NCBI RefSeq assembly: GCF_932294415.1
Contig: NC_065535.1
Coordinates: forward strand, 93,016,862 to 93,080,861
DNA length: 64,000 nt
From: Quercus robur
Taxonomy: Eukaryota > Streptophyta > Magnoliopsida > Fagales > Fagaceae
Direction of reading: 5' to 3'
In this document: piece by piece, positions 24,060 through 34,159 of the stretch
How the letters are laid out: the number at the start of each line of letters is the position of its first letter
Position numbering within the stretch: position 1 is the first letter of the stretch
The notes under the pieces: generated by a model
What the model was told of the DNA's origin: nothing
What the model saw: only the letters and a program-made list of their open reading frames with translations
The model's database searches: none
Made by a program: the position numbers and the translations under genes

Positions 24060-24270
24060 TTTTTTCCTTTCAAGATATGCCCAGTAAAATCATGGAGAAA
24101 ATTGCTTGTAAATAATAGGCAAAATTTTAGGAATAAAAATACCGGGTAAAAACGTTTTTCTTTCCTCTTCTGTTTAAAGTTATAATTATAAAATCATATC
24201 CAAAAATGGCTTCTAAATAATAGGCAAACTTTTAGGAATAAAATTACCTAAACATGGGTTTTAAATTTTT
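24060..24270. repeat. Imperfect tandem duplication
   Basis: Two related units of roughly 120 bp each contain AAATAATAGGCAAA, TTTTAGGAATAAAA and TACC, near 24105-24150 and 24205-24255. AT-rich and non-coding. A short GGTCCTTTATGGGCTAGACT-type duplication follows at 24737-24795. Confidence 0.5.
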
Positions 24271-24811
24271 TTTTTTTTTTGCTTGAAATTGTAAAAAAAT
24301 TATCAACGCAACGTTCAAGGATCACAATTGATTAACTGAAACAATAAAAGTAATGCATTTATTTTTCACCAAAACTCTATTGGATATTGTTATCCTTAAA
24401 CATAGCAATTTATCCTTAACAATATTGCACAACTCCAAAATCCTGAATCTCAACCGTGGAACATAATAACGAATGTTAAAAAATAAATGTAAAACACAAA
24501 GATAATTTAGGATTCTAAAATCCTAAAACATTTTATTTATTTATTTTACTTGTAAATAATGGGAAACTGTGCTGGTTAGTACGCCATTTTTATTGAGAAT
24601 CTGAAATCCTAAAATTTATTCCATACTTATTGCATTATTATGTAATAACTAAATTATTTTGATTTTTCTTATTGCATGGAAGACCTATTGCATAAATTTG
24701 TTTTAAACTTTATTCCTTTAACTTCCCAAATGCAGGTCCTTTATGGGCTAGACTCTGTAGGTCTGTTATGGGCTGGACTATGAAGGTCCTTTAAATTTTA
24801 TGATTGTTTTC

Positions 24812-25146
24812 CTGGTCGATGCATGTTCTGGCGCTCATGCATACGGTGCTGAAGCAAATGCATCTTCTGCATCGAATGTTGACGAGCTTCATCAAGAAAT
24901 CTCAGTTCGTTCAGCAGTAGTCATAATTCCATTGATTATTGTGTGGACACACACACATATTCCTTGGAGTATTTTCAAGAAAATCCAAAGAGGATGTACA
25001 AGAGAAGAAGATGTTGCTGGAAAAGCTACAAGTCAAAATGAATGAAGTAGAAGCAAAGGCCAACAAGCTTAAAGTGTCATTGGAGAATCTATGTGGTATA
25101 CTAACAAGGTTTTTACGAACTATATTTTGTTTTTATTATAAATAAA
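24812..25146 (+). repeat. Left arm of a 335-bp inverted repeat, exon-like
   Basis: Starts at CCTGGTCGATGCATG and runs to TTTGTTTTTATTATAAAT. The inverted partner is at about 26478-26810, roughly 93% identical by eye. Both arms code for the same peptide: VDACSGAHAYGAEANASS, then EISVRSAVVIIPLIIVW (one membrane-like helix), then in the next frame SKEDVQEKKMLLEKLQ and EAKANKLKVSLENLCG (coiled coil). The parent protein is not recognised. A host exon set seems to have been captured and duplicated into a hairpin. Confidence 0.7.
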
Positions 25147-25147
25147 T

Positions 25148-25920
25148 GTGAACAAGTTGAGATCTGCTGGGTGTAGAGTGAAAATATGGATTGTAGATTG
25201 GTTTGCCCAGCTAACCAATAAGATGGGAGGTCAGTTGAGGAAAATTGATGTTGTTGGGCGCTACCTCATTCAGATTTGGAAGGCCGTTGGGATGGATACT
25301 GATGGAGGGAAGGTGGAGTTTCTGCGGTCGTGGAACGATAAACCGAATCAAGCTCATGAGCACTAGCCTCTTGTGATGGATATGGCACAAAGGAATACGG
25401 TTTCAAGGATAAAAACGTGAATTATGGTATGATGATTATTATTATTACTTTAATATGCTGGTCATGTAGTCGTTATTTTTACTTCTATTATATTTTGCTG
25501 CAGGTGTCGTCACATTATGGGTCGAAGTGATGAGGACGAGTTCACTGCAGCACAAATGTTCTACCCACGCATGCAATGTGCTTATGTGTGGTCTTTATTT
25601 GTTTTGCTTACTCGTAATTGACAAACATGTTACCCAGTTTACAACAAGGTCAGGAGAAGATGTCGAAAAGTGATCCACTATCTTCAACTTTTATGGAAGA
25701 TGACGAGGTAGGGTGCATGTATAGGGGTATCAAATTGCCATATAGGGGGCTACATACTGTTTTCTTTATTAGTTGCGCATAGCATAATGATACTGAAATC
25801 AACACCTAAATTCCTTAACTCTGTGCTCTACCATCTTTGTTCTGTCTATTTGTAGCGTGTAAGAGAACAGTTCAAGCATGACAATAATGCAAAAGATCTT
25901 TTGAAAAGGGTTAAGGTATG
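25148..25920 (+). pseudogene. Cytosolic tyrosyl-tRNA synthetase gene fragment
   Basis: Pieces of eukaryotic/plant-type tyrosine-tRNA ligase in order on the plus strand: 25153-25430 (LRSAGCRVKIWIVDWFAQLT, then GRYLIQIWKAVGMD and LVMDMAQRNTVSRI), 25504-25590 (CRHIMGRSDEDEFTAAQMFY then PRMQCA), 25642-25709 (LQQGQEKMSKSDPLSSTFME, with the KMSKS ATP-binding signature) and 25857-25917 (VREQFKHDNNAKDLLKRVK, the C-terminal region). GT/AG-like borders and introns remain. The HIGH-motif N-terminus and the exons between the KMSKS piece and the C-terminal piece are missing, and frames do not connect. It lies in the loop of the 335-bp inverted repeat. Non-functional as a synthetase. Confidence 0.8.
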
Positions 25921-25954
25921 GTTGATTGGCTTTTAAAATTAATTTCTTTTAATA

Positions 25955-26110
25955 ATGCGTTTTGAAAATGGTAAGAGTGAGAATTAGCAGTTGCACTACT
26001 GGTCAAGCCTTGTTGCAATGACAAGTGCCTTTCACCAAAAGAGGTTGTGGGTTCAACCTTAACCACTGAAAAACCCCACAAATATAACTAAGTTTTGTGC
26101 ACTTAGTACT
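25955..26110 (+). mobile_element. SINE-like sequence
   Basis: Contains a tRNA-like B box (GTGGGTTCAACCTTAACC) about 40 bp downstream of an A box-like string (TAGCAGTTGCACTACTGG). There is no clear poly-A or target duplication. Tentative. Confidence 0.3.
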
Positions 26111-26477
26111 ACGACGTTGCAGCCAGTTGTATTCCTTCATTGAGAAACATAGTCGTTTTAGGCAAGTATTAGATTCAATGTTTTTTAAAAAAAAACTATT
26201 ATGACATACATATTCAAAATTTCAATTGCATTGGGTTTTGATTAGAATGATTGCGTTATTTGTAGGCACAGATATCACTGTTATATCAAACCTCTGGAAG
26301 CATTGGAAGGTGAAGAGTCCAGGAAAAGAAGGCAGACCGCTTCTTCATCATGCAGGGCTTGTTCAACCTTTATCAGATCATGTTCTACTTTTTCCTACGA
26401 TATATATTTCCCATCGTCTGATTGCGCTCTAACATACCCTTATGGAAGAAAAATGTCTTCAATGATTGGAATAATTT

Positions 26478-26810
26478 ATAATAAAAACAAAATCTGAAAT
26501 GTAAAAACCTTGTCAGTATACCGCATAGATTCTCCAATGACACTTTAAGCTTGTTGGCCTTTGCTTCTGCTTCATTCATTCTGACTTGTAGCTTTTCCAG
26601 CAACATCTTCTTCTCTTGTACCTCCTCTATGTATTTTCTAGAAAATACTCCAAGGAATATGTGTGTGTGTCCACACAATAATCAATGGAATTATGACTAC
26701 TGCTGAACGAACTGAGATTTCTTGATGAAGCTCGTCAACATTCGATGCAGAAGATGCATTTGCTTCAGCACCGTATGCATGAGCGCCAGAACATGCATCG
26801 ACCAGGGAAA
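26478..26810 (-). repeat. Right arm of the 335-bp inverted repeat
   Basis: Inverted partner of 24812-25146, encoding the same helix and coiled-coil peptide on the minus strand (SLVDACSGAHAYGAEANASS; EEVQEKKMLLEKLQVRMNEA). Together the arms could fold into a long RNA hairpin with the 1.3-kb TyrRS-bearing loop. Confidence 0.7.
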
Positions 26811-27411
26811 AATTGATAAAGACAAAAATAATGTAAGTTGGATTTACATTTGATAAAGACATACATAATGAATGATAGATTTTTGTTTTTTGCATTATAT
26901 GGGAAATGTGATAAAATTATTCTGTTTGTGATTTGTATTAGGTACCATCATGACGATTTCAAAGGACCGAGTAAAGCCATCCCCAATGCCTGACAGTTGG
27001 AAGTTAAAAGGGTGGATAACTTTCTTTTCCGTGCCATTTCTTAGTGTGATTGCAAATTTTGTATAGAGCGAACAATGTATTGAGATGTGGATATTTAAGC
27101 CTTGATTGGCAGGAATTTTATGTTTTGTATATAGAGAACTATGTAGTTGATACATTTTTTGGATCAAAACCTTGTGTCTCTATTTGGTTATTTGGAGTTA
27201 AGATCATTTCACTATATTGTGAAAAGCACTCATTTGGTGTTATGGAGTGGAATAGTTTATTCAATGCAATGCATCTATAGGTTACTCATATTTAATAGTT
27301 TATTCAGAAGTTTTTCCCTTAAACAGTTATAAAAAGCTCATTTGTAGAGAAGAACAACAATTGTGACCTTTACAATTTTTAAATACAAAAAATAAACAAA
27401 TTTAAATTTCC

Positions 27412-28108
27412 AGTGGAACTCGAGTCTATGAAACTCGAGTTCCACTGGTGCCTCTCTGCCTAAACAGAGCAAAACGGAGGAAAAAAATTTCCAGTGGAAC
27501 TCGAGTCTATAAAACTCGCGAAACTTCTGGAACTCGAGTTTCATAGACTCGAGTTCCACTGGAAATGTTTTTTTTCCCCCTTGGTTTTGCTCTGTTTACT
27601 CAGAGAGGCCCAATAGGGTGCTCTGTTTTTTCCAGTGGAACTCGAGTTTCATAGACTCGAGTTCCACTGGAAAAAATTTTTCCCTTGGTTTTGCTCTGTT
27701 TACTCAGAGAGGCACAATAGGATGCTCTGTTTTTTCCAGTGGAACTCGAGTTTCATAGACTCGAGTTCCACTGGAAAAAATTTTTCCCTCGGTTTTGCTC
27801 TGTTTACTCAGAGAGGCCCAATAGGATGCTCTGTTTTTTCCAGTGGAACTCGAGTTTCATAGACTCGAGTTTTACTGGAAAAATTTTTGTCTACGTTTTG
27901 CTCTGTTTACTCAGAGAGGTCCAAGAGGCTTGCTCTGTTTTCCTCTGTTTTTCCCAGTGGAACTCGAGTTTTATAGACTCGAGTTCCAGTAGGAAATTTT
28001 TTCTCCTGGTTTTGCTCTGTTTACTCAGAGAGGTCCAAGAGGCTTGCTCTGGTTTCCTCTGTTTTTCCCAGTAGAACTCGAGTTTCAGAGACTCGAGTTC
28101 TATGGAAT
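27412..28108. repeat. Tandem array of CTCGAG palindromes
   Basis: Repeats of a unit of about 104 bp. Each carries a near-perfect 39-nt hairpin with arms CCAGTGGAACTCGAGT and ACTCGAGTTCCACTGG and a 7-nt loop TTCATAG, followed by a TTTTGCTCTGTTTACTCAGA spacer. The clearest units start near 27630, 27734 and 27838; variants lie to both sides. The array lies just beyond the 3' end of the transposase gene. Similar but shorter CTCGAG hairpins are in both terminal repeats of the large MULE. Confidence 0.8.
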
Positions 28109-28736
28109 TTTTTTTTTTTTTTTGTTTTGCTCTGTTTTCCTCTGCTCATTCCAGGAATCATTCACTGGGGAATTTTTTCTTTCATTTTTCCTGGTTATGC
28201 AGACAAACCAGAAACTGAAACGTGTGCAAGCACCAGGTGAGAAGCAAAGATAAACAAACTACGAATATAATCCATAAACCCTCATTTAGAGGCAAAGAAG
28301 CTAAGAATGTAAATACACGTACATTACATCAAACGAAACTACTGAAACTTCTACGCTCTCTGTATAAACATGGTTTTACAATGCAAAATGCAGTTACATC
28401 GCAAGAAAAGGAATTCTCAATATCAACATCCTAAACATGGCCAACCACGCTTAATTTGCAGTTCTAACCATACTATTGAAATCACAATCTTCATAGGCAT
28501 ACATTCAATAGAGATTTACAAGTACATTCAACAAAAACCAAAAAGTTCACATAGACCCAATACAACGTAGTCACTTTTCCTAACATCGGCTGTCCACACA
28601 ACAAAAACATCGTCCTTGGAAGCATGCCTGAAAAACGTAGAGTAATCACATTAGGGGAAAAGATAGTAAACATTAGGTCAACATAGAATGAACAACAAAT
28701 ATTTAACCGATGTATAAGTATTTGCCATCTACCTAC

Positions 28737-31526
28737 CTAGTGTGGAACATGACCGCTTGTGGAAGCGCCACGGGACTGCGGACATTTTCTGCGGTTATGC
28801 CCGGAAGCATGACACAGTCCACATGTCTGCTTGGACTGACTCTCTATCAAATCTGCATCCTCCCTCCGCCATCCCGGTTCTCGAACCTTATTCCTCACTC
28901 CATCCATCTCATTCCTTATTCTCGACTTCACTGGTCGACCTTTGGCCCGCAACAATGCTGGATTAGGCAACCACTTTGGCCCTATGGGATCCCTCCACAA
29001 AGCCATCGACTTAGGAACCACAAATGCATGCTCATAAGTGTTAATGGCATTGTTCAAACCATAACACGGGTGAATAAATGTGGTCGAATCAATATTTAAA
29101 TAGTCACATACTCTGATTGCATGTGAACACGGGATCCCTATGTTTTGCCATTTCCCACAACTGCATGTTCTTTCCTGTAACCGAACTTCATAACTGTGGT
29201 TTCCCCCTCCTGCACTACACGTGTTGATTTGGGTAACTATTTGAAATATCAGCTCTTCATTGCTAAATGGCTTGAGATAATGTTTCTCAGATTTGCTCTT
29301 ATTCTCATCCCACTTGGAGAAGGCATATTTACTCCATTTCTTACCCTCTGAGAACTCAAAAAGGTATTCTTTGCGACGGTCGTGGAAATAACTGACAAGT
29401 TTGTTCCAAGTGAACTCAACCAACGCGGCAATAGGAAGGCCCCGTGCACCTTTCAATACACCATTGAAGCACTCTGATATATTGGTTGTCATTGCCCCAA
29501 AACGTCTCCCACCATCATGTGACTGGGTCCACATATCCACTGACTCGCCCATTAGGTATGTGTATGGAAGATAATCTTGATTCTTTTCCTTGCCATCCTT
29601 CCCCGTCAACTTCTTCTTATTTCTAATGGCCTCAATTTCCGCCTGCTTAATGGTCTCCATTATGGAGGTAAATTTCACTGCCTGACTAGCATATCCAGCT
29701 TTCAATGCCGCTGACTTCAGAGTCGAGTTCTGAAAATGTGTGTTAAAGTTGCTAGCAACATGTCGAAGGCAATATCTATGAAATACCAGTGCTCTTCCAT
29801 CATCCCTTCTAGGCCAGTTTGCAATGGCGTTTTTGATACCGAGATGTCGGTCAGAAATTATGCAAATGCCTTCGTTAGGTATCACGCGGCCAATCGCATC
29901 TCTGAGACATTGTAAAAACCACCTCCAACTAGACCCTGACTCAGAATCCACAATAGCAAAGGCAAGAGGGAATACCTTGTTGTTAGCGTCGGTTGCCATT
30001 GCAACCAACAACTTTCCCTGATATTTACCATACAGATGAGTCCCATCAATACTGATAACCGGCTTGCAATATTTGAATCCATCAATGCTTGGACCGAAAG
30101 ACCAAAACACATAATTCAAAAATACTGTGTCATCTTCACCGGTGGATGTGGTACGATAGAACACCTGGGTAGTCGGATCCTGATCAATATATGCCATTAG
30201 CAACTTTTGCAACCTTTGATAAGACTCTTCCCAATTCCCAAACATCTTCTCAATCGCCTTTTGTTTCGCATCCCACACCTTGTAGTAAGAAGGCTTTTGT
30301 CCCTCATATTTCGACTCTATCATAGATCTGAGATGCTTAATTGGGGTAGTGTGATCCTCACATAACTTCTTAAGGATGTCATCTGCAATAAATTTACAAC
30401 TCATCATTCTACCATCATTTCGCACCCCAGTCCGTATACACGTGTGAGGACCCTTGTACACGGTGACTATCCATAGATTGTGGAACTTGGGCTTCTTGAC
30501 TACGCATACATACCACGTGCATGACTCATCAACGCATTTCGCACAAAGTTTTGTCGTGGTTGACCTACTGATCAAAAAATGTTTGTTTTCCTTGAGGGCA
30601 CACTTTGTTAATACGCGTTGCACCTCCATTTTATTGGCAAAAGTCAAGCCTTTGCACAAATTCATCCCCTCAATCCAACTAGACACAAATGGTGTCTCAA
30701 TATGTGAAGGATCAACAAAATTTTCCCAAGTATTTTCATAAAATGACAAGGCAGGTGGTGAGTACACAGGGATTGTGTCCGTAATGTTTTGGACACTAAG
30801 AACATTGTATGCATCAGGTTGACTACCGTCCAATGTCTCATCGTCATCAATGTCCCTCTCAAAGTCCCTAAAGTCCCCTTGTTCAATCCTGTCTTCAATC
30901 TCATCTCTATCGCCAAAATCTTCACCATTAATGGCAATATTTTCATCAACATAGTCATCATCATCATCCTGATCCTCGTCCTCATCATCATAATCATCAT
31001 CATTCTCATCCTCATCCTCATCCTCATGATCATCATCATCATCATCGGCATGAACATCTTCATCGGCATGAACATCAGCATGCTCTACATGTGTAAAATA
31101 CTGGTATTGAGCATCTGGAACTGTAACTTGTAAACTTGTTTGTGTTTGTTGGATTTCCTCAATACCAACTTCTGCACGTGGCTCCAACTGTATGTACAAC
31201 TCAATGTTAGTTACTTCAGGTATTCTCTCCAACTTGTCAAACATGATCTTGACATGTTTGTCTGATTCTATCGCCATGTACTTGTAATTAATCCGGTGCT
31301 TCAGGATTTCATTTGGCATGCGATAAGTAATGTGTATGTTGTGCACAGCAGGGTTCTCACACAACTCTTCCATAACCATCATCTTCAATTGATCAAGGGT
31401 CTTCAACCTACGATCAATTTGGGTATAATAGGTCTTTATACCCGGCCCTTCAAATGGCAATCCCTTGTTCGCATTGGCATTCTTCAACGGACCACCGTGG
31501 TATATGATTATATCAATTTCAGGCAT
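28737..31526 (-). CDS. MuDR-type MULE transposase, full length
   Basis: One uninterrupted 929-codon ORF. The N-terminal 120 residues are PB1-like. An acidic Asp/Glu tract covers about 154-195. Next comes a MuDR-type/WRKY-GCM1-like zinc finger (C328, C331, C336 with H361, C363). The DDE core has D494 in SIDGTHLYG, D559 in IISDRHLGI and E685 in TTNISECFNGV. A SWIM zinc finger follows (C788, C790, C800, H802), and a C-terminal CCHC knuckle (C902, C905, H910, C915). All catalytic and zinc residues are present and no frame break is seen, so the protein could be active. An acceptor CTGTAACAG lies 7 bp before the ATG, implying a leader intron that reaches 33934 near the right terminal repeat. It runs convergently toward the PMD gene, as mudrA does toward mudrB. 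High confidence in family; activity is inference. Confidence 0.93.
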   Translation of the reverse strand: MPEIDIIIYHGGPLKNANANKGLPFEGPGIKTYYTQIDRRLKTLDQLKMMVMEELCENPAVHNIHITYRMPNEILKHRINYKYMAIESDKHVKIMFDKLERIPEVTNIELYIQLEPRAEVGIEEIQQTQTSLQVTVPDAQYQYFTHVEHADVHADEDVHADDDDDDHEDEDEDENDDDYDDEDEDQDDDDDYVDENIAINGEDFGDRDEIEDRIEQGDFRDFERDIDDDETLDGSQPDAYNVLSVQNITDTIPVYSPPALSFYENTWENFVDPSHIETPFVSSWIEGMNLCKGLTFANKMEVQRVLTKCALKENKHFLISRSTTTKLCAKCVDESCTWYVCVVKKPKFHNLWIVTVYKGPHTCIRTGVRNDGRMMSCKFIADDILKKLCEDHTTPIKHLRSMIESKYEGQKPSYYKVWDAKQKAIEKMFGNWEESYQRLQKLLMAYIDQDPTTQVFYRTTSTGEDDTVFLNYVFWSFGPSIDGFKYCKPVISIDGTHLYGKYQGKLLVAMATDANNKVFPLAFAIVDSESGSSWRWFLQCLRDAIGRVIPNEGICIISDRHLGIKNAIANWPRRDDGRALVFHRYCLRHVASNFNTHFQNSTLKSAALKAGYASQAVKFTSIMETIKQAEIEAIRNKKKLTGKDGKEKNQDYLPYTYLMGESVDMWTQSHDGGRRFGAMTTNISECFNGVLKGARGLPIAALVEFTWNKLVSYFHDRRKEYLFEFSEGKKWSKYAFSKWDENKSKSEKHYLKPFSNEELIFQIVTQINTCSAGGGNHSYEVRLQERTCSCGKWQNIGIPCSHAIRVCDYLNIDSTTFIHPCYGLNNAINTYEHAFVVPKSMALWRDPIGPKWLPNPALLRAKGRPVKSRIRNEMDGVRNKVREPGWRREDADLIESQSKQTCGLCHASGHNRRKCPQSRGASTSGHVPH

Positions 31527-32499
31527 TGTGAACCTGTTACAGTCAAGTTACTATGTTAGTTAACAAATCCATCTATCCTTCCTATATACAAGAGGCTAAT
31601 TACAGCAACATGGTATGAGAGGTAAACACATGTAAAGCAAAAGATAATTGCAAACGCAATTTTTTTTAACACATACAAAATTGCAAAACATAATGGGGGA
31701 CTAAATAATTGCAAAAGATATATCATTGTAACACAAACACAGCCACATGGATGTAGTTTCCAGTGTCATGTAATACTTGCATTTTTTTCCCTTTACATTC
31801 TATGAGGAGCTGTAACATTTTCTTTGATCTTTTAAGATTCTCAATCATAATTTTATTACCTGTTACTAACTTATCATAATCGAGGGCTGTTACATTGGAA
31901 GGCTTGGTTTATCTTCATTTTTTCATGAGAATAATTTTCTTCTTCTTTATCATTATAGATGAGAGAAGACTGGCGCTTATCCTCTCTAGGTTACTATTAC
32001 AGGCTTAAAAGGTTAGAAAAAGGTTCCCTAAGCAATTGTTTTTAGAGAATAGCACAAATACTCAAGTGCCAGATGAACCCTTCTGTGTCACAGGCTCAAG
32101 GACACATCCAAGAATTCAATTTAGGGAAATTGTGGAAAGATGTGTTTCATCTCTCAATAAATTGATCAAGAGGGCAGACTGTATCTTTTCACCCACAGTT
32201 TGTACCATAGTGATGCAGCCTGAATAAGGCAGCAAATATGACGTGTTTGCTGTAAACAGCAGATAAAGGCTATAAGGCAGAAAAGGGAGTCAGTAACCCC
32301 AGAAATAAGATTAATTTTCTGTCAAAAATAGCCAGTTTTCTTCAGATTATTACTTATTTATAAGAGAAGCAATGCCTGACTAGTCAAAGACACATAATAA
32401 ATGCTAGACAGCTGACAATACATTTAGAGATTGGAGCATCAAGTGGAATTATGCTGATGTAGGATACAAGAGTCATAGATAAACTTGAAGAGGCAGTAA

Positions 32500-33290
32500 G
32501 TGATTTTTCAGTTTATTCTTGATTTCAAAATGTGGTTGATGGTTTTGAATGGACTTTTTTTGGAGTGTATGATCCTAATGCAGATGCAAATAGATAGCAG
32601 CTTTGGGAAGAATGGGCAAGGGTATATAGTTGGTTGGTGCATAGGGGAGGCTTTCAACATAATTCCTTTTCCAAGCAAAAGGATGAGCTTTAAGAACAAT
32701 GGTAAGGATGTGGCATTTTTCTGGAGTTTATTTCAGAACATAGCCTAATGGACTTACCATTGGAGGAAGGTGTTTAAACTTGGTCAAACGATCATGGTCA
32801 CCCATCAATGCCCAGGTTGGACAAATGTTTGATCTCACTAGCTTTGGAAGAACAATTTCACTATTTGAATCAGAGATTTCTTCAAAGATCATATTCAAAC
32901 TGTTTTCCCATGTTACTTGATGGTAATGATATCAACAAGGGCAAGGGCTTATTTACATTTGAAAATATGCGGTTAAGAACTGAGGGCTTTGTGGATAAAG
33001 TGAGAAATTGGTGGGGGAGTTATCACTACCATGGGTCTCTTAGTTATATATTGGCTTCGAAACTCAACTCCTTGGAAGACAATATGAGAAATAGGAGTAA
33101 GGAGACTTTTGGAGATGTGACAGTATGGAAGAAACATTTATTGGTGCTAAATGAATGGAGGAAGAGGGATGCCTGATTGTTGAAGTTTCTTTTATTCCAA
33201 AAAATATCGGGGCTTCAGATGCTAAAGATTATAGGCCGATCAGCCTTATTGGTGGCGTCTATAAGATTGTGGCTAAAGTGCTAACTACAT
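32500..33290 (+). mobile_element. L1-type LINE fragment (endonuclease end into RT start)
   Basis: Plus-strand pieces in several frames match plant L1 ORF2: GWCIGEAFNIIPFPSKRMS (endonuclease GDFN region), then a PRLDKCLISLALEEQFHYLN stretch, FPMLLDGNDI and KVRNWWGSYHYHGSLSYILA, then ASDAKDYRPISLIGGVYKIV (start of the reverse transcriptase). The piece is internally deleted between the RNWW block and the RT start, with frame changes and no intact domain. It lies in the proposed transposase leader intron. Confidence 0.75.
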
Positions 33291-33354
33291 CAATTACCTT
33301 AAATACCTTAAATAAATGCCTACATCAATTACCTTAAATAAATTAAATGGTTTA

Positions 33355-33690
33355 AATTATTTAGTTTGGACACACGCTATGATTTGAAGCAACATAAGCG
33401 ATATTGAGAGGAATATATGATTACTACATTACTGTCTGCCTTAGATTCTGATCTACATGGTTTTAAAGAGCAGATTCTTTCTAGTGAAACCCTCACTTCA
33501 GCTGCCAATGTTAATTCTCATTATTGTGCTCATGCTTAGGCCAAGGTTCTATTGAGACAACCATAGTCTTTTGCTTTAGTTTCTAGCATTGGAGGTTGTA
33601 ATAGCTTCTAGTGGTAATGGTTGTAATGGTGGATGTGGTGACAACAAGTGCTCATTTGGTGGTATGAATTGTACTAAACGTTATTGTTGG
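33355..33690 (+). mobile_element. Retroelement gag-like fragment (copia-type, fossil)
   Basis: A short, broken remnant resembling the gag region of Ty1/copia-like retrotransposons (LLSALDSDLHGFKEQILSSE and a Gly/Cys-rich CSFGGMNC patch). Several breaks; no LTRs recognised at its edges. Family assignment is from these two patches only. Confidence 0.45.
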
Positions 33691-33934
33691 GTGAATTAGT
33701 AATAAATCAAAGAAAATATAACAAATAATATATAGCTCAAATGACATGCAAGCCAATAAAAACAATGGAATTGAAATCAACAACAAAAAGATACTACAAG
33801 AAGAACATCTTATATTAGGAAAAAACATGGAGTCATTGGAAAACCCATAAAGTCATTGGGAAGTTCTCTTAGTGGCAAAACCCATACACAACTAATACCC
33901 AACTACAATAACAATCAAATCAAAAAACCCATAC

Positions 33935-34095
33935 CTGAAATATGAAATTCTTGAGAGGGAAGAGCAGTGAGAGAGGCAATGTGGTGAGTGAGAGTGAGAG
34001 GTGTGAGAGTTAGTGAGGCTAAGTGTATGGGTGAGAGTTGAGGATGCTTTGTTTTTGGGTGAGAGTTTGAAGATACTGAGTGTGGACTGAATAAT
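33935..34095 (-). promoter_or_regulatory. Probable 5' leader exon of the transposase gene
   Basis: Minus-strand pyrimidine-rich leader (repeated CTCACTCT/CTCTCAC) just inside the right terminal repeat. It ends in TTTCAG with a GTATGG donor. Its style matches the CT-rich leader beside the left terminal repeat. Inferred. Confidence 0.4.
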
Positions 34096-34159
34096 CTATT
34101 CCCAGGAAATACCTTTCAAAACTACTGTTATCTGTTTTTGACTGTGGACGGAATAGAGT

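Larger units (their letters stand above)
31534..33934 (-). other. Proposed leader intron of the transposase gene
   Basis: Minus-strand acceptor TGTAACAG at 31534-31541 and donor TTTCAG followed by GTATGG at 33933-33935. The interval contains non-coding AT-rich DNA (31560-32450), an L1 fragment and a retroelement gag-like fragment. Inferred from splice consensus and symmetry with the PMD leader at the other end. Confidence 0.45.

Noticed and set aside
27412-28108. CRISPR-like array of palindromic repeats
   Set aside because: Spacers are themselves repeated, the host is a plant, and the hairpins match MULE terminal repeats.
30662-31133. Open frames on both strands made of Met/Ile/Asp-rich repeats
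   Set aside because: They are shadows of the triplet repeat that codes the acidic tract of the transposase; composition is purely repeat-driven.
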